A stretch of DNA of 44,108 bases from Chthoniobacter flavus (GTDB lineage Bacteria; Verrucomicrobiota; Verrucomicrobiia; Chthoniobacterales; Chthoniobacteraceae), in the NCBI GenBank assembly GCA_945860355.1, contig CAMARB010000009.1, forward strand, positions 1 to 44,108. The letters are read 5' to 3'. Below the pieces are notes generated by a model, which ran no database searches, had not been told where the DNA came from, and saw nothing but the letters and a program-made list of their open reading frames with translations. The position numbers and the translations under genes were made by a program. Below are positions 7,198 through 14,560 of the stretch, in pieces. Position 1 is the stretch's first letter. Every line of letters starts with the position of its first letter.

Positions 7198-9075
7198 ATG
7201 TTTGTTTATCCTAAAAAATACGACGTGATTGTGGTGGGCGCGGGCCACGCGGGCATCGAAGCCGCCATGGCGGCCGCCCGGCTCGGCTGTCAGACCCTGA
7301 TCCTGACCCAGAACCTGGATTCCATCGGCCAGATGTCCTGTAATCCGGCCATCGGTGGCCAGGCCAAGGGCCAGATTGTCCGGGAAATCGACGCCCTGGG
7401 GGGGGTGATGGGGCTCAACACGGACGCCACCAGCCTCCAGTTCCGGATGCTCAACGCCCGAAAAGGGCCCAGTGTTAGGTCCCCAAGGGCGCAATGCGAC
7501 AAAAAGGCCTACCAATTCAGGGCCAAGGCGGAACTGGAGCGCCAGGACGGTCTGGAGCTGCATCAGGGCAACGTGGTTCGGGTTCTCGTGGACGGGAACG
7601 GCGTATCCGGGGTGGAAACCAATCTGGGGCTGCGGTTCCTGGGCGCGGCCGTGGTGATCACCGCGGGCACATTCCTGCGGGGCCTGCTCCATGTGGGCCT
7701 TCAGAACCAGGCCGGGGGCCGGATGGGGGACAGCATGTCCACCCTGAGCGACAGCCTCCGGGAGCTGGGTTTTGAGGTGGGCCGGTTCAAGACCGGCACC
7801 CCTTGCCGGATCCACGGGCGATCGATTGATCTGTCGCGTTGCGAACCGCAGCCCGGGGACGAACCCGCCCAGCCATTCACCTACATGCCCGAACGGTTGC
7901 GCAGGGAGAAAGACGACATCTTTTCCCTGAATCACTGGGCCGACGGCGTGTTCCACGTGGAACAAATGCCCTGCTGGATCACACACACAACCCCCAGGAC
8001 GCATGACTTGATCCGGGCGAACCTCGACAAGTCCCCGCTTTACGCGGGCCGAATCGAGGGGGTGGGCCCGCGATACTGCCCGTCCATCGAAGACAAGGTG
8101 GTGAAGTTCGCCGACAAGGAGAGCCACCAGCTCTTTCTGGAGCCCGAGGGCCGGCACACGGAGGAGTTTTACGTGAACGGGATTTCCACCAGCCTGCCCA
8201 TGGAGGTGCAGTACGCCTTTATCAGGAGCATCCCGGCCCTTGAGAACGCCCAGATCCTCCGGCCGGGTTACGCGGTGGAATACGATTATTTCCCGCCCAC
8301 CCAACTCGCGCATACCCTGGAAACGCAGCGTGTGCCCGGACTTTATTTCGCCGGACAGATCAACGGCACGTCCGGATACGAGGAGGCGGCCGCGCAGGGG
8401 CTCATGGCGGGCGCCAACGCCGCGCTCAAGGCGCAGGGTAAACCCGCCTTTGTGCTCACCCGGGCCGAGGCCTATATCGGGGTGCTCATCGATGATCTGG
8501 TCACCAAAGGCACCACCGAGCCCTATCGGATGTTCACCAGCCGCGCCGAACACCGGCTGGTGCTCCGCCAGGACAACGCGGATCTCCGGCTCACCCCCCT
8601 GGCCCACAACCACGGGCTCGTGGACAACGATCGGATGACCAAAACCCTGCGGAAACAGGAACAAATCGCCGCCCTGCACACGTTTGCGGCTCAAACCCCC
8701 TATGAGGGGGGCCGACTCCTGCAATGGCTCAAACGGCCTGAGTCCACCGCCGACCAGCTCCCCGCCGAAATCCGCAACACCTTTTCCCCTGAACTCTGGG
8801 AAGCCCTGGAGATTGAGCTCAAATACGCCGGCTACATCGTCCGCCAAAACGCCGCGATCGAGAAGCTCCAGAGCGCGGAGGAGAAAAGGATCCCGGCCCA
8901 GTTCGATTACATGCAGGTGGCCGGGCTCCGACTCGAGGCCCGTCAGAAGCTCAGCCAGGTGCGACCCGAAACCTTCGGGCAAGCCTCCCGGATCAGCGGG
9001 ATCACCCCGGCGGATCTCGCCCTGCTCTCCATTGTTCTGAAAAAACCCGCCTCCCCGGAGTCCGCGGCGGGTTAA
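7198..9075 (+). CDS. mnmG: tRNA uridine-5-carboxymethylaminomethyl modification enzyme MnmG (GidA)
   Basis: FAD-dependent partner of MnmE that installs carboxymethylaminomethyl groups on U34 of certain tRNAs. It is 625 aa, full length. The N-terminal FAD motif [12 protein letters not shown] (about 12-23), [12 protein letters not shown] and [11 protein letters not shown] are diagnostic. The C-terminal helical region (about 540-625) is present. No Shine-Dalgarno is visible; a parS-type palindrome sits there instead. In many bacteria mnmG lies beside rsmG-parA-parB near oriC. Here the next gene is not rsmG, but the two parS-like sites suggest an origin-proximal position. The last 30 nt form a hairpin that reads as a terminator on the opposite strand. 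Confidence 0.97.
   Translation: MFVYPKKYDVIVVGAGHAGIEAAMAAARLGCQTLILTQNLDSIGQMSCNPAIGGQAKGQIVREIDALGGVMGLNTDATSLQFRMLNARKGPSVRSPRAQCDKKAYQFRAKAELERQDGLELHQGNVVRVLVDGNGVSGVETNLGLRFLGAAVVITAGTFLRGLLHVGLQNQAGGRMGDSMSTLSDSLRELGFEVGRFKTGTPCRIHGRSIDLSRCEPQPGDEPAQPFTYMPERLRREKDDIFSLNHWADGVFHVEQMPCWITHTTPRTHDLIRANLDKSPLYAGRIEGVGPRYCPSIEDKVVKFADKESHQLFLEPEGRHTEEFYVNGISTSLPMEVQYAFIRSIPALENAQILRPGYAVEYDYFPPTQLAHTLETQRVPGLYFAGQINGTSGYEEAAAQGLMAGANAALKAQGKPAFVLTRAEAYIGVLIDDLVTKGTTEPYRMFTSRAEHRLVLRQDNADLRLTPLAHNHGLVDNDRMTKTLRKQEQIAALHTFAAQTPYEGGRLLQWLKRPESTADQLPAEIRNTFSPELWEALEIELKYAGYIVRQNAAIEKLQSAEEKRIPAQFDYMQVAGLRLEARQKLSQVRPETFGQASRISGITPADLALLSIVLKKPASPESAAG
7949..7964. other. parS-type centromere site 2 (perfect palindrome)
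   Basis: TGTTCCACGTGGAACA is a perfect 16-bp palindrome identical to the parS sequence used by pseudomonads and a one-base variant of the Bacillus consensus. It lies inside mnmG (codons about 251-256, encoding FHVEQ), 772 bp from site 1. Confidence 0.85.
9040..9073 (-). terminator. Candidate minus-strand terminator inside the mnmG 3' end
   Basis: On the minus strand, AACCCGCC pairs with GGCGGGTT across a 14-nt loop and is followed by further T residues (six in a row in total). It would stop transcripts coming from the cysteine desulfurase gene, which ends about 570 bp away. Because it is also mnmG coding sequence, the match could be coincidental. Confidence 0.45.
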
Positions 9076-9151
9076 GAACCGCAGTTCAGGGACCGCCTTC
9101 GCGGAGGGCAGGGGCCCGCGATTCTCCCGTCCGGTCCCTGCGTCCCTTCAA

Positions 9152-9276
9152 CCCGAAACGGAAGTTCCAGCGGAATAACTGAAGGGGCGAAAGTGCAAAG
9201 CCTTTGGGTTCGGCAATTTCCAAAGCTCCCTCCGCGTTCCCCGCGGCTCCGCGTGAAAATAATCTCTCCCGGAACG
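9152..9276 (-). repeat. Repeat A copy 3 (right end lost)
   Basis: It begins CCCGAAACGGAAGTTCCAGC and has the core CGCGTTCCCCGCGGCTCCGC followed by GTGAAAATAATCTCTC. It then diverges into CGGAACGCGG instead of the usual terminal sequence, where repeat B begins. Insertion or recombination seems to have replaced the right terminus. Confidence 0.75.
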
Positions 9277-9286
9277 CGGCCCAAAA

Positions 9287-9482
9287 ACAGCCCACCCCGA
9301 AGAGGTGTGGCAAAGGATTGGTTAACCGGGTGGTCTCTGGCACGCCCTGCCGGGGTGCTGTCCCGCGGAGGGCGGCCATCCGGCGGTGTCGCTTCGCTCA
9401 ACCGTCGGCTACTTTCTGGGATGCCTCCGGCATCGGATCGATACCCCGCATGCGGGTCCCTCGTGCTTTTTCAGATGCGTGA
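9287..9482 (+). repeat. Repeat B copy 1 (composite palindromic intergenic element)
   Basis: A string of short palindromes: CCACCCCGAAGAGGTGTGG, then GGCACGCCCTGCCGGGGTGC, then CCGGCGGTGTCGCTTCGCTC continuing to CGTCGGCTAC, then GGATGCCTCCGGCATCGGAT. It ends in CAGATGCGTGAGCCCTGCCG. The same blocks in the same order recur at 11053-11388. Confidence 0.65.
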
Positions 9483-9642
9483 GCCCTGCCGCTTCCTGGG
9501 ATAAGCCGGGCCCTTGGCCCACAGACGGACCGAAATGAGGCGTTCATTCAGTGCCATTCGGGGCTGTCCCTGAATTTCCGGGATTCCGCCCTAAAAACCG
9601 CCTGGATTCCGTCCCCACCAGGGGAAAGGCCACCAACCGGGA

Positions 9643-10779
9643 TCAGGCAACCGAATGCCGGGCGGCATCAGCCTGCATTTCCTCCCAAGCCCGCTCGATC
9701 CCATCGAGCAAAACCTGCCAATCGCCGGCGGCGGTGTCCCAACCCGCGCTAAACCTCAGGACCCGGGAAGCGGCCTCGGGCGCATAACCCATGGCTTGGA
9801 GCACATGGGACGTCTTTTCCTTCCCGCTGGCACACGCCGAACCCGTCGACACGGCAAACCCCAGTTTATCGAGTTTCACCACCCAGCGCTGCCGACAATC
9901 CGCCTGGGGCAGCACGGCCGCCACCGTGTTCCAGAGCCGGGGCACGGCGGCCCCGAGAATCTCCACGCCCGGGAGCCGGGCGCTCAACCCCGCCTCAAAC
10001 GCCATCCTCTGGCTCAACCGCTCCTCACAGAACGCCGACTGCGCGAGACGTTCCTCCAAAGCGGCCACCATCGCCAGCACCCCGGGCACGTTCTCGGTTC
10101 CCGCCCGTTGCCCCTCCTCATGAGGCCCGCCCAGAAGCAGCGGATGCAAAGGGCGGTCGGCCCTCAAAAAACCCACCCCCTGAGGGCCGCCGAACTTGTG
10201 CGCGCAAGCGGTGAGGTAATCGCAGGCGCCCAACCCAGTTACAGGGAGTTTCCCGATCCATTGCGCCGCGTCGCAGAAGAACGGAACTCCATGAGCCTGA
10301 CAGAGTTCCGCGACTTGCGCCCACGGCTGGCAAACCCCCGTCTCGTTGTTCGCAGCCATCACCGCCACCACCGCCGGGCGGGCCTTGCGCAGACCGTCCC
10401 GCACCCAATCCAGATCCAACAGCCCCTGTGGATTCACCGGGATTTCCCGGAGCCGGTCCCGAAACCCGGCCCGGGCGGGTTCCAAGACACAGGGATGTTC
10501 AATCGCAGAAACCCAGGCCTCGGCGGAACTCTCCCGGGCCAAATGCGAAAGAATCGTGTTGCTGGATTCCGTGGCGCCCGAGGTGAAGACGATCTTCCCG
10601 GGTTCGCACCCCAACCAACCGGCGAGTTTTTCCCGGGCGCCGTCGAGAGCGGCGGACGCCCGCGCCCCGAGACGATGCGGACTGCTGGGATTGCCCGGAT
10701 ACCGCGCAACCGCATCCAACCAAGCGTCCCTCGCGGAAACGGAGAGGGGAGAGGTGGCGTTGTGATCGAAATACAGCAC
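9643..10779 (-). CDS. Cysteine desulfurase, NifS/IscS-type (paralogue 1)
   Basis: PLP enzyme that removes sulfur from cysteine as a protein-bound persulfide for Fe-S, lipoyl or thio-cofactor assembly. From GTG 10779 the product is 378 aa and begins directly at the conserved YFDHNATSPL block. ATG 10887 would add 36 unconserved residues, and the frame reaches 11049 inside repeats. The Schiff-base lysine is K195 (CAHKFGGPQGVGFL) and the persulfide cysteine C316 (STGSACASG). RAGTENVPG is also present. The short active loop suggests the group I fold. It diverges from the GcvH/CobW/HdrA-like/ferredoxin cluster and could feed sulfur to it. A second, dissimilar paralogue lies at 29.0 kb. Confidence 0.88.
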   Translation of the reverse strand: MLYFDHNATSPLSVSARDAWLDAVARYPGNPSSPHRLGARASAALDGAREKLAGWLGCEPGKIVFTSGATESSNTILSHLARESSAEAWVSAIEHPCVLEPARAGFRDRLREIPVNPQGLLDLDWVRDGLRKARPAVVAVMAANNETGVCQPWAQVAELCQAHGVPFFCDAAQWIGKLPVTGLGACDYLTACAHKFGGPQGVGFLRADRPLHPLLLGGPHEEGQRAGTENVPGVLAMVAALEERLAQSAFCEERLSQRMAFEAGLSARLPGVEILGAAVPRLWNTVAAVLPQADCRQRWVVKLDKLGFAVSTGSACASGKEKTSHVLQAMGYAPEAASRVLRFSAGWDTAAGDWQVLLDGIERAWEEMQADAARHSVA

Positions 10780-10959
10780 GACGGGCCATCCCAGTAGATG
10801 AAGGCCCGCCGTCGCGCAATCCCGCCCTTGGAGGAACACGGTTCCCGGCAGGTCCAACCCATCTAAAATTGAGCCGCCAGGCTGCATGTTGTTCAACGGA
10901 GGCTTTTTCAGGCAGGCAGAGGCGCGGAGGGACGCACAAGTTCTCTGAGCGCGCAGCAG

Positions 10960-11052
10960 CTCGGAGGGTATTGTTCCCGCAGGGAACAAAGAGAGTAGCC
11001 GGGGGTCGAGCGCAGCGACACCCCCGGAACGCGGTTTCCCAGGAAACATTCC
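10960..11052 (-). repeat. Repeat B copy 2, inverted fragment
   Basis: It contains GTAGCCGGGGGTCGAGCGCA followed by GCGACACCCCCGG, the reverse complement of the central palindrome of repeat B. Flanking it are two smaller dyads, TTCCCGCAGGGAA (TTCCC/GGGAA) near 10975 and GGTTTCCCAGGAAAC (GTTTCC/GGAAAC) near 11034-11048. Confidence 0.55.
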
Positions 11053-11388
11053 ACCCCGCCGAGGGGTGGCAGAAGACGCAACCAGAGACCTTGCGTTCTG
11101 GCACCCCCTGCCAGGGTGCTGCGCATAGGGGCTTCGGGGTCCGGTGGTGTCGCTGGCGCTCGACCACGGCTACCAGCTCAGATGCCTCCGGCATCAGATC
11201 GCGCCGCGCAACGCAAGCGCCGCGCAATTCCAGCGACAGGCCCCGGCGCGCTGACCCGGGCTGAAAACGATTGTGCCTTCGGCTCATCAACACCATTCCA
11301 AGATTGGCCTGAACTGAGCCCGCTGCACCCCGCGCCCTCGCGTCTCTTCAAATGCGTGAGCCCTGCGGTTCCCGGCACCCCTGGCGCC
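11053..11388 (+). repeat. Repeat B copy 3, with an internal insertion
   Basis: The blocks CCACCCCGCCGAGGGGTGG, GGCACCCCCTGCCAGGGTGC, CCGGTGGTGTCGCTGGCGCT followed by CGACCACGGCTAC, and AGATGCCTCCGGCATCAGAT recur in the order seen at 9287-9482. The terminal block CAAATGCGTGAGCCCTGCGG follows only after about 150 bp of unrelated sequence, so this copy is interrupted. Confidence 0.6.
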
Positions 11389-11542
11389 GCACCTCCAGAG
11401 CTGAGGGACTTTGCGCGGACGGGTCGCCCGTTAGCCGAGGAAGCCCAGATCCCCGCGAGACCCGGGCCGGAGCCGGAGAAAGAGAGCACCAAAGAAAGGG
11501 AGACGAACGGGGATGAACTGTGGCTAGTCTGAGAACCCGCGT

Positions 11543-12016
11543 ATGGACCCGACCCCCGAGACCCGGACAGAGTTTTATAAACGTTCTACTTTCGTTACAC
11601 ACCTTCCGGTGGGTTTCCTCTACAGCCCCTCTCATTTCTGGCTCTCCGAGGTCGAACCCGGCCTCTGGCGGATCGGCTTCACCAAGTTCGCCACCCGGAT
11701 GCTCGGGGAGCTCGTGGACCATCAGTGGGAGAAAAAACCGGGCGCGCCCGTGCACTCCGGCGAAATCATCGGTTCCATCGAAGGCTTTAAAGCGATCTCG
11801 GACCTCTACTGCGTGGCTGACGGCGCGTTTGGCCGGGGAAACCCGGACCTTGCCGGGCAGCTTGACCTCGTCGGCCAGGAACCCTACGGAGCGGGCTGGC
11901 TCTATGAAATCCGCGGCGCGCCGGACGCGAAATGCGTGGATCTGGCCGGATACCGCAACCTGCTCGACGCCACGATCGACCGGATCCTGCAAAAACAAGC
12001 GCAAGACGAACCATGA
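11543..12016 (+). CDS. GcvH-like lipoyl-carrier protein
   Basis: Small protein of the glycine cleavage H / biotinyl-lipoyl fold, 157 aa. The fold's central region is recognisable: GEIIGSIEGFKAISDLYCV keeps the lipoylation lysine (K83) in the GSIEGFKAISD context, and EPYGAGWLYEIRG (113-125) matches the EDPYGEGWL segment of true H proteins. The N-terminal 30 residues (EFYKRSTFVTHLPVGFLYSP) are unlike standard GcvH. No glycine decarboxylase or aminomethyltransferase lies nearby. Its stop overlaps the start of the CobW-like gene (ATGA), so the two are translationally coupled. By analogy with LbpA of the sulfur-oxidising Hdr-like system, it may be a dedicated lipoyl swinging arm for a redox pathway; that role is inference. 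Fold confidence is high, partner unknown. Confidence 0.85.
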   Translation: MDPTPETRTEFYKRSTFVTHLPVGFLYSPSHFWLSEVEPGLWRIGFTKFATRMLGELVDHQWEKKPGAPVHSGEIIGSIEGFKAISDLYCVADGAFGRGNPDLAGQLDLVGQEPYGAGWLYEIRGAPDAKCVDLAGYRNLLDATIDRILQKQAQDEP

Positions 12017-13239
12017 CCCTGAACCCATCCGCCCCCCAGCAAAACGTCCCGTCTCCGGCGCAGGCCCCCCAGAACCCCCAGAACCCCCAGAACCCCCGGG
12101 AGCACCCGATCGAGCCGGCCCGCCGCAACCGGGCCCGTTACCTCATGGTGGGCGGATTCCTCGGCGCGGGAAAAACGACGGCCGTGGCGGCGCTCGCGCA
12201 GCATTTCAGCGGGTTAGGTCTGCGAGTCGGACTCATCACCAACGACCAGGGCAGCGAACTGGTGGACACCGCGATGCTTCGGGCCAAGGGCTTTCAAACG
12301 GAGGAAATCCCGGGAGGCTGTTTTTGTTGCCGGTTCAACTCGCTGGTGGACGCCGCCACGAAACTCACCGAGGCGACGTTGCCGGATCTCTTCATCGCCG
12401 AGCCGGTGGGCAGTTGCACGGACCTTGTCGCCACCGTGACCTACCCGCTGCGGCGGATGTACGGCGACCGGTTCGCGATTGCGCCGTTGAGCGTGCTGGT
12501 CGACCCGGTGCGCGCGGAACGCATCTTCGGACTGAGCGAAGGCGGGAGGTTTTCCGAGAAAGTCCTCTACATCTACCGCAAGCAGCTGGAGGAGGCGGAC
12601 CTCATCATCCTCACCAAATCCGACCTGCTCGATGCGCCGCGGCTGGAGGCTCTCCGCGCGGCGATTGGCGCGGCGTATCCGCAGGCGCGCATCCACGCGC
12701 TGTCCGTGAGGGAGGGCAGGGAACTGGCGCCTTGGATTGCGGACCTGGATTCGGGCGAACAAACCCCGCGCGCCGCGATGGCGATGGACTACGCTATCTA
12801 CGCCGAAGGCGAGGCGCTCCTAGGCTGGCTCAACGCGACCCTTCAACTGGAGGCTGCGGAGGGGTTCGACTCCGGAGCGCTGCTCCGCGACTTGGCTGGC
12901 GCGATCCGGGACGCACTGGGCGAGGCGCAGATCGCGCACTTAAAAATGACCCTGAGCCCGGAGGGCGGCCTGGGCGACATTGCCGTGGTCAACCTCGTGC
13001 GGAACGACTTTGTGCCGGAGCTCTCGCTGACCCTGGACCAACCCGTAGTGCGCGGCCAACTCATCCTCAATTTGCGCGCCGAAACCGACCCGGAAACCCT
13101 GCGCAACGCCGTGACCGAGGCCGTGGCGGCGCTGGCTCAAAAACCCGGCGGCCCGACCGCGGTGCTCGAGCACCTGGAACACTTTCGTCCGGGCAAACCG
13201 CAACCCACCCACCGCGACCTGGGGCCCGCCCAGGGTTAA
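12013..13239 (+). CDS. CobW/G3E-family GTPase (metallochaperone-like)
   Basis: SIMIBI-class GTPase related to CobW, HypB and UreG, which deliver metal ions to target enzymes. It is 408 aa from ATG 12013, the overlap start. After a Gln/Asn/Pro-rich N-terminal tail (10-35) come Walker A GGFLGAGKTT (47-56), LITNDQG switch I (74-80), and the family metal motif GGCFCC (C103, C105, C106). The guanine-specificity motif is TKSD (in ILTKSDLL) rather than NKxD. The C-terminal ~120 residues are not a canonical CobW C-terminal domain as far as I can judge. The tail is encoded by three tandem 9-bp CAGAACCCC units. Gene order suggests it serves the adjacent GcvH-like, HdrA-like or ferredoxin protein. Confidence 0.9.
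   Translation: MTLNPSAPQQNVPSPAQAPQNPQNPQNPREHPIEPARRNRARYLMVGGFLGAGKTTAVAALAQHFSGLGLRVGLITNDQGSELVDTAMLRAKGFQTEEIPGGCFCCRFNSLVDAATKLTEATLPDLFIAEPVGSCTDLVATVTYPLRRMYGDRFAIAPLSVLVDPVRAERIFGLSEGGRFSEKVLYIYRKQLEEADLIILTKSDLLDAPRLEALRAAIGAAYPQARIHALSVREGRELAPWIADLDSGEQTPRAAMAMDYAIYAEGEALLGWLNATLQLEAAEGFDSGALLRDLAGAIRDALGEAQIAHLKMTLSPEGGLGDIAVVNLVRNDFVPELSLTLDQPVVRGQLILNLRAETDPETLRNAVTEAVAALAQKPGGPTAVLEHLEHFRPGKPQPTHRDLGPAQG
12070..12096 (+). repeat. 9-bp tandem repeat (3 copies) in the CobW-like gene
   Basis: CAGAACCCC occurs three times head-to-tail, encoding an Asn-Pro-Gln repeat in the disordered N-terminal tail. Copy-number change would stay in frame. Confidence 0.8.
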
Positions 13240-13259
13240 CCTCACCTTCCCGCGTTTCC

Positions 13260-13673
13260 ATGACCCCTGAGACTCCCTCCCCAAACCCCGCCGCAGCCGA
13301 GTTACCGGCCCCGGCCGGACCCCGGCTGCTCTACTGCCACTGCCAATACGCCCAGGTCGTTCCACGCGAGGTGAAGGAGGGCGTGCTTCGCGGGTTGTGC
13401 CAGACAGGCGCCGCGTTTGAGGCCGTGGCGGATCTTTGCGAAATGGCGGCCCGCAGGGACCCGGCGCTGCGACGGCTTTCCCAGTCGGGCCCGCTGAAAA
13501 TCGCGGCGTGTTATCCGCGCGCGATCAAAGGTCTGTTCCACCAAGGCGGCGCGGACCTTGCGCCGGAAACGACCGAGGTCCTCAACATGCGCACCCTGGC
13601 CGCAGGCGAAGTGCTCGACGGGATTTTGAGCGCGCCGCTGCAACCCAATCTTCCTTCAAAAACCCCCGCCTAA
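13260..13673 (+). CDS. Small Cys-rich protein resembling the HdrA N-terminal domain
   Basis: 137 aa, with cysteines at 26, 28, 47, 60 and 84. The layout resembles the N-terminal Fe-S part of heterodisulfide reductase HdrA: an opening CHC motif (LLYCHCQYAQVVP), a mid-domain Cys followed by a charged helix (DLCEMAARRDPAL), then KIAACYPRAIKGLF, which parallels HdrA's VVASCSPRMHEPTF, and finally VLNMRT, which parallels its NIRE segment. No FAD domain follows, so this would be a free-standing version. It begins 20 bp after the CobW-like gene and stops 6 bp before the ferredoxin gene, so it is plainly part of the operon. The HdrA relationship is my reading of the motif order and needs a profile search. 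A small thiol or metal-binding protein is the alternative. Confidence 0.75.
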   Translation: MTPETPSPNPAAAELPAPAGPRLLYCHCQYAQVVPREVKEGVLRGLCQTGAAFEAVADLCEMAARRDPALRRLSQSGPLKIAACYPRAIKGLFHQGGADLAPETTEVLNMRTLAAGEVLDGILSAPLQPNLPSKTPA

Positions 13674-13679
13674 CCGCCT

Positions 13680-14540
13680 ATGTCCCTCCGCGACCAACCC
13701 GCCCTGCGCGTCATTCTCTACGAAGGTCCCGGCGCCCGGCGCCTTGAGGCCGAGACGCGTTTCGAAGCGCTCGCCGCCCTGCTGGAACGCGGCTACGCCG
13801 TCACCCGCACAGCGGGCGCCGGCGCCGTGGCGCCCGCCGACGCCAGCCCCGCGTTGCTCCTCGCGGATTTCGACGAGAACGACCCAGTTGAATTCGCCCA
13901 GGCGGACCTGCCCGTGCGCACCCGACCGATTCGCGGCCTGAGCTCGGCCCAGATCGCCGACACGGTGGAGACCGTCGGACACGAGCTGGGCGCCGCGCGG
14001 CACGGCCAATGGAAGCCGTGGTTCCCGGTGATTGATTACGACCGGTGCACCAACTGCATGCAGTGCCTGAGCTTCTGCCTGTTTGGCGTTTACGGAGTGG
14101 ACGAGGAACGCAAGCTCCAGGTGCAGAACCAGGACCAATGCAAAACCAACTGTCCCGCGTGTTCGCGAGTCTGCCCGGAAGCGGCGATCATGTTTCCCAA
14201 ATACAAGGCGGGCCCCATCAACGGCGACGTGGTCAGCGCCGCGGATCTTCAGAAGGAGAAGATGAAGGTGGACATCTCCGCGCTGCTCGGCGGCGACGTG
14301 TATGACATGCTCCGGTTGCGGAGCGAAAAAGCGAAGTCCCGTTTCAGCAAAGAACGCGACTCCGACAAGGCGCTCCAGGAACGCCAGAAATGCCTCGTGA
14401 AACTCGCCCAGGCCGGGGATATCCCGCCCGAGGTCCTGCTCTCCCTGCCGTCTCCCGAGGAAATCGCGCGCCGCGCCGAGGAAGCCGCGGCCAAGGCGCA
14501 GGCGGCGCTTGCCGGGCGCGAAGGGCCGGCCCAGGCCTGA
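13680..14540 (+). CDS. Ferredoxin-like protein with two 4Fe-4S sites
   Basis: 286 aa in three parts. Residues 1-105 form an alpha/beta domain I cannot name. A ferredoxin domain follows with CTNCMQCLSFC (C123, C126, C129, C133) and CKTNCPACSRVC (C154, C158, C161, C165), consistent with two 4Fe-4S clusters, the second with a widened first spacing. The C-terminus (about 190-286) is helical, charged and Ala/Glu-rich. There is no signal peptide. It is spaced 6 bp from the HdrA-like gene. With that protein it could form an electron-transfer pair connected to the lipoyl carrier; the electron donor and acceptor are not indicated by the sequence. Confidence 0.88.
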   Translation: MSLRDQPALRVILYEGPGARRLEAETRFEALAALLERGYAVTRTAGAGAVAPADASPALLLADFDENDPVEFAQADLPVRTRPIRGLSSAQIADTVETVGHELGAARHGQWKPWFPVIDYDRCTNCMQCLSFCLFGVYGVDEERKLQVQNQDQCKTNCPACSRVCPEAAIMFPKYKAGPINGDVVSAADLQKEKMKVDISALLGGDVYDMLRLRSEKAKSRFSKERDSDKALQERQKCLVKLAQAGDIPPEVLLSLPSPEEIARRAEEAAAKAQAALAGREGPAQA

Positions 14541-14560
14541 GCCGCCCCGCAAACCCTGCG

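Larger units (their letters stand above)
9076..9642. other. Repeat-rich convergent spacer between mnmG and the cysteine desulfurase gene
   Basis: A 567-bp spacer with no credible gene. It holds repeat A copy 3 (9152-9276), repeat B copy 1 (about 9287-9482), and near 9555-9575 a short stretch (GCCATTCGGGGCTGTCC) related to the right end of the MITE-like element at 37.7 kb. Open frames here are short and composed of repeat sequence. Confidence 0.65.
10780..11542. other. Divergent spacer with inverted repeat B copies
   Basis: About 760 bp between the cysteine desulfurase and the GcvH-like gene, or 655 bp if the upstream ATG of the desulfurase is used. It contains two repeat B copies in opposite orientation (10960-11052 and 11053-11388) and must hold the promoters of both flanking transcripts. 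No protein-coding frame here is credible. Confidence 0.6.

Noticed and set aside
7162-8982. 606-codon minus-strand frame opposite mnmG
   Set aside because: Antisense shadow; no recognisable motif, while mnmG on the other strand has every family motif.
10887-11049. N-terminal extension of cysteine desulfurase paralogue 1 to ATG 11049
   Set aside because: The added residues lie in repeat B sequence, are unconserved, and the fold begins at YFDHNAT.
11543-12016. Calling the GcvH-like gene part of a glycine cleavage system
   Set aside because: No gcvT, gcvP or lipoate ligase gene is nearby, the N-terminus is atypical, and the operon partners are Fe-S and GTPase proteins.
11520-13673. A single 717-codon protein
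   Set aside because: Only its last 137 codons (from ATG 13260) are real; the rest is a shadow of the GcvH-like and CobW-like genes.
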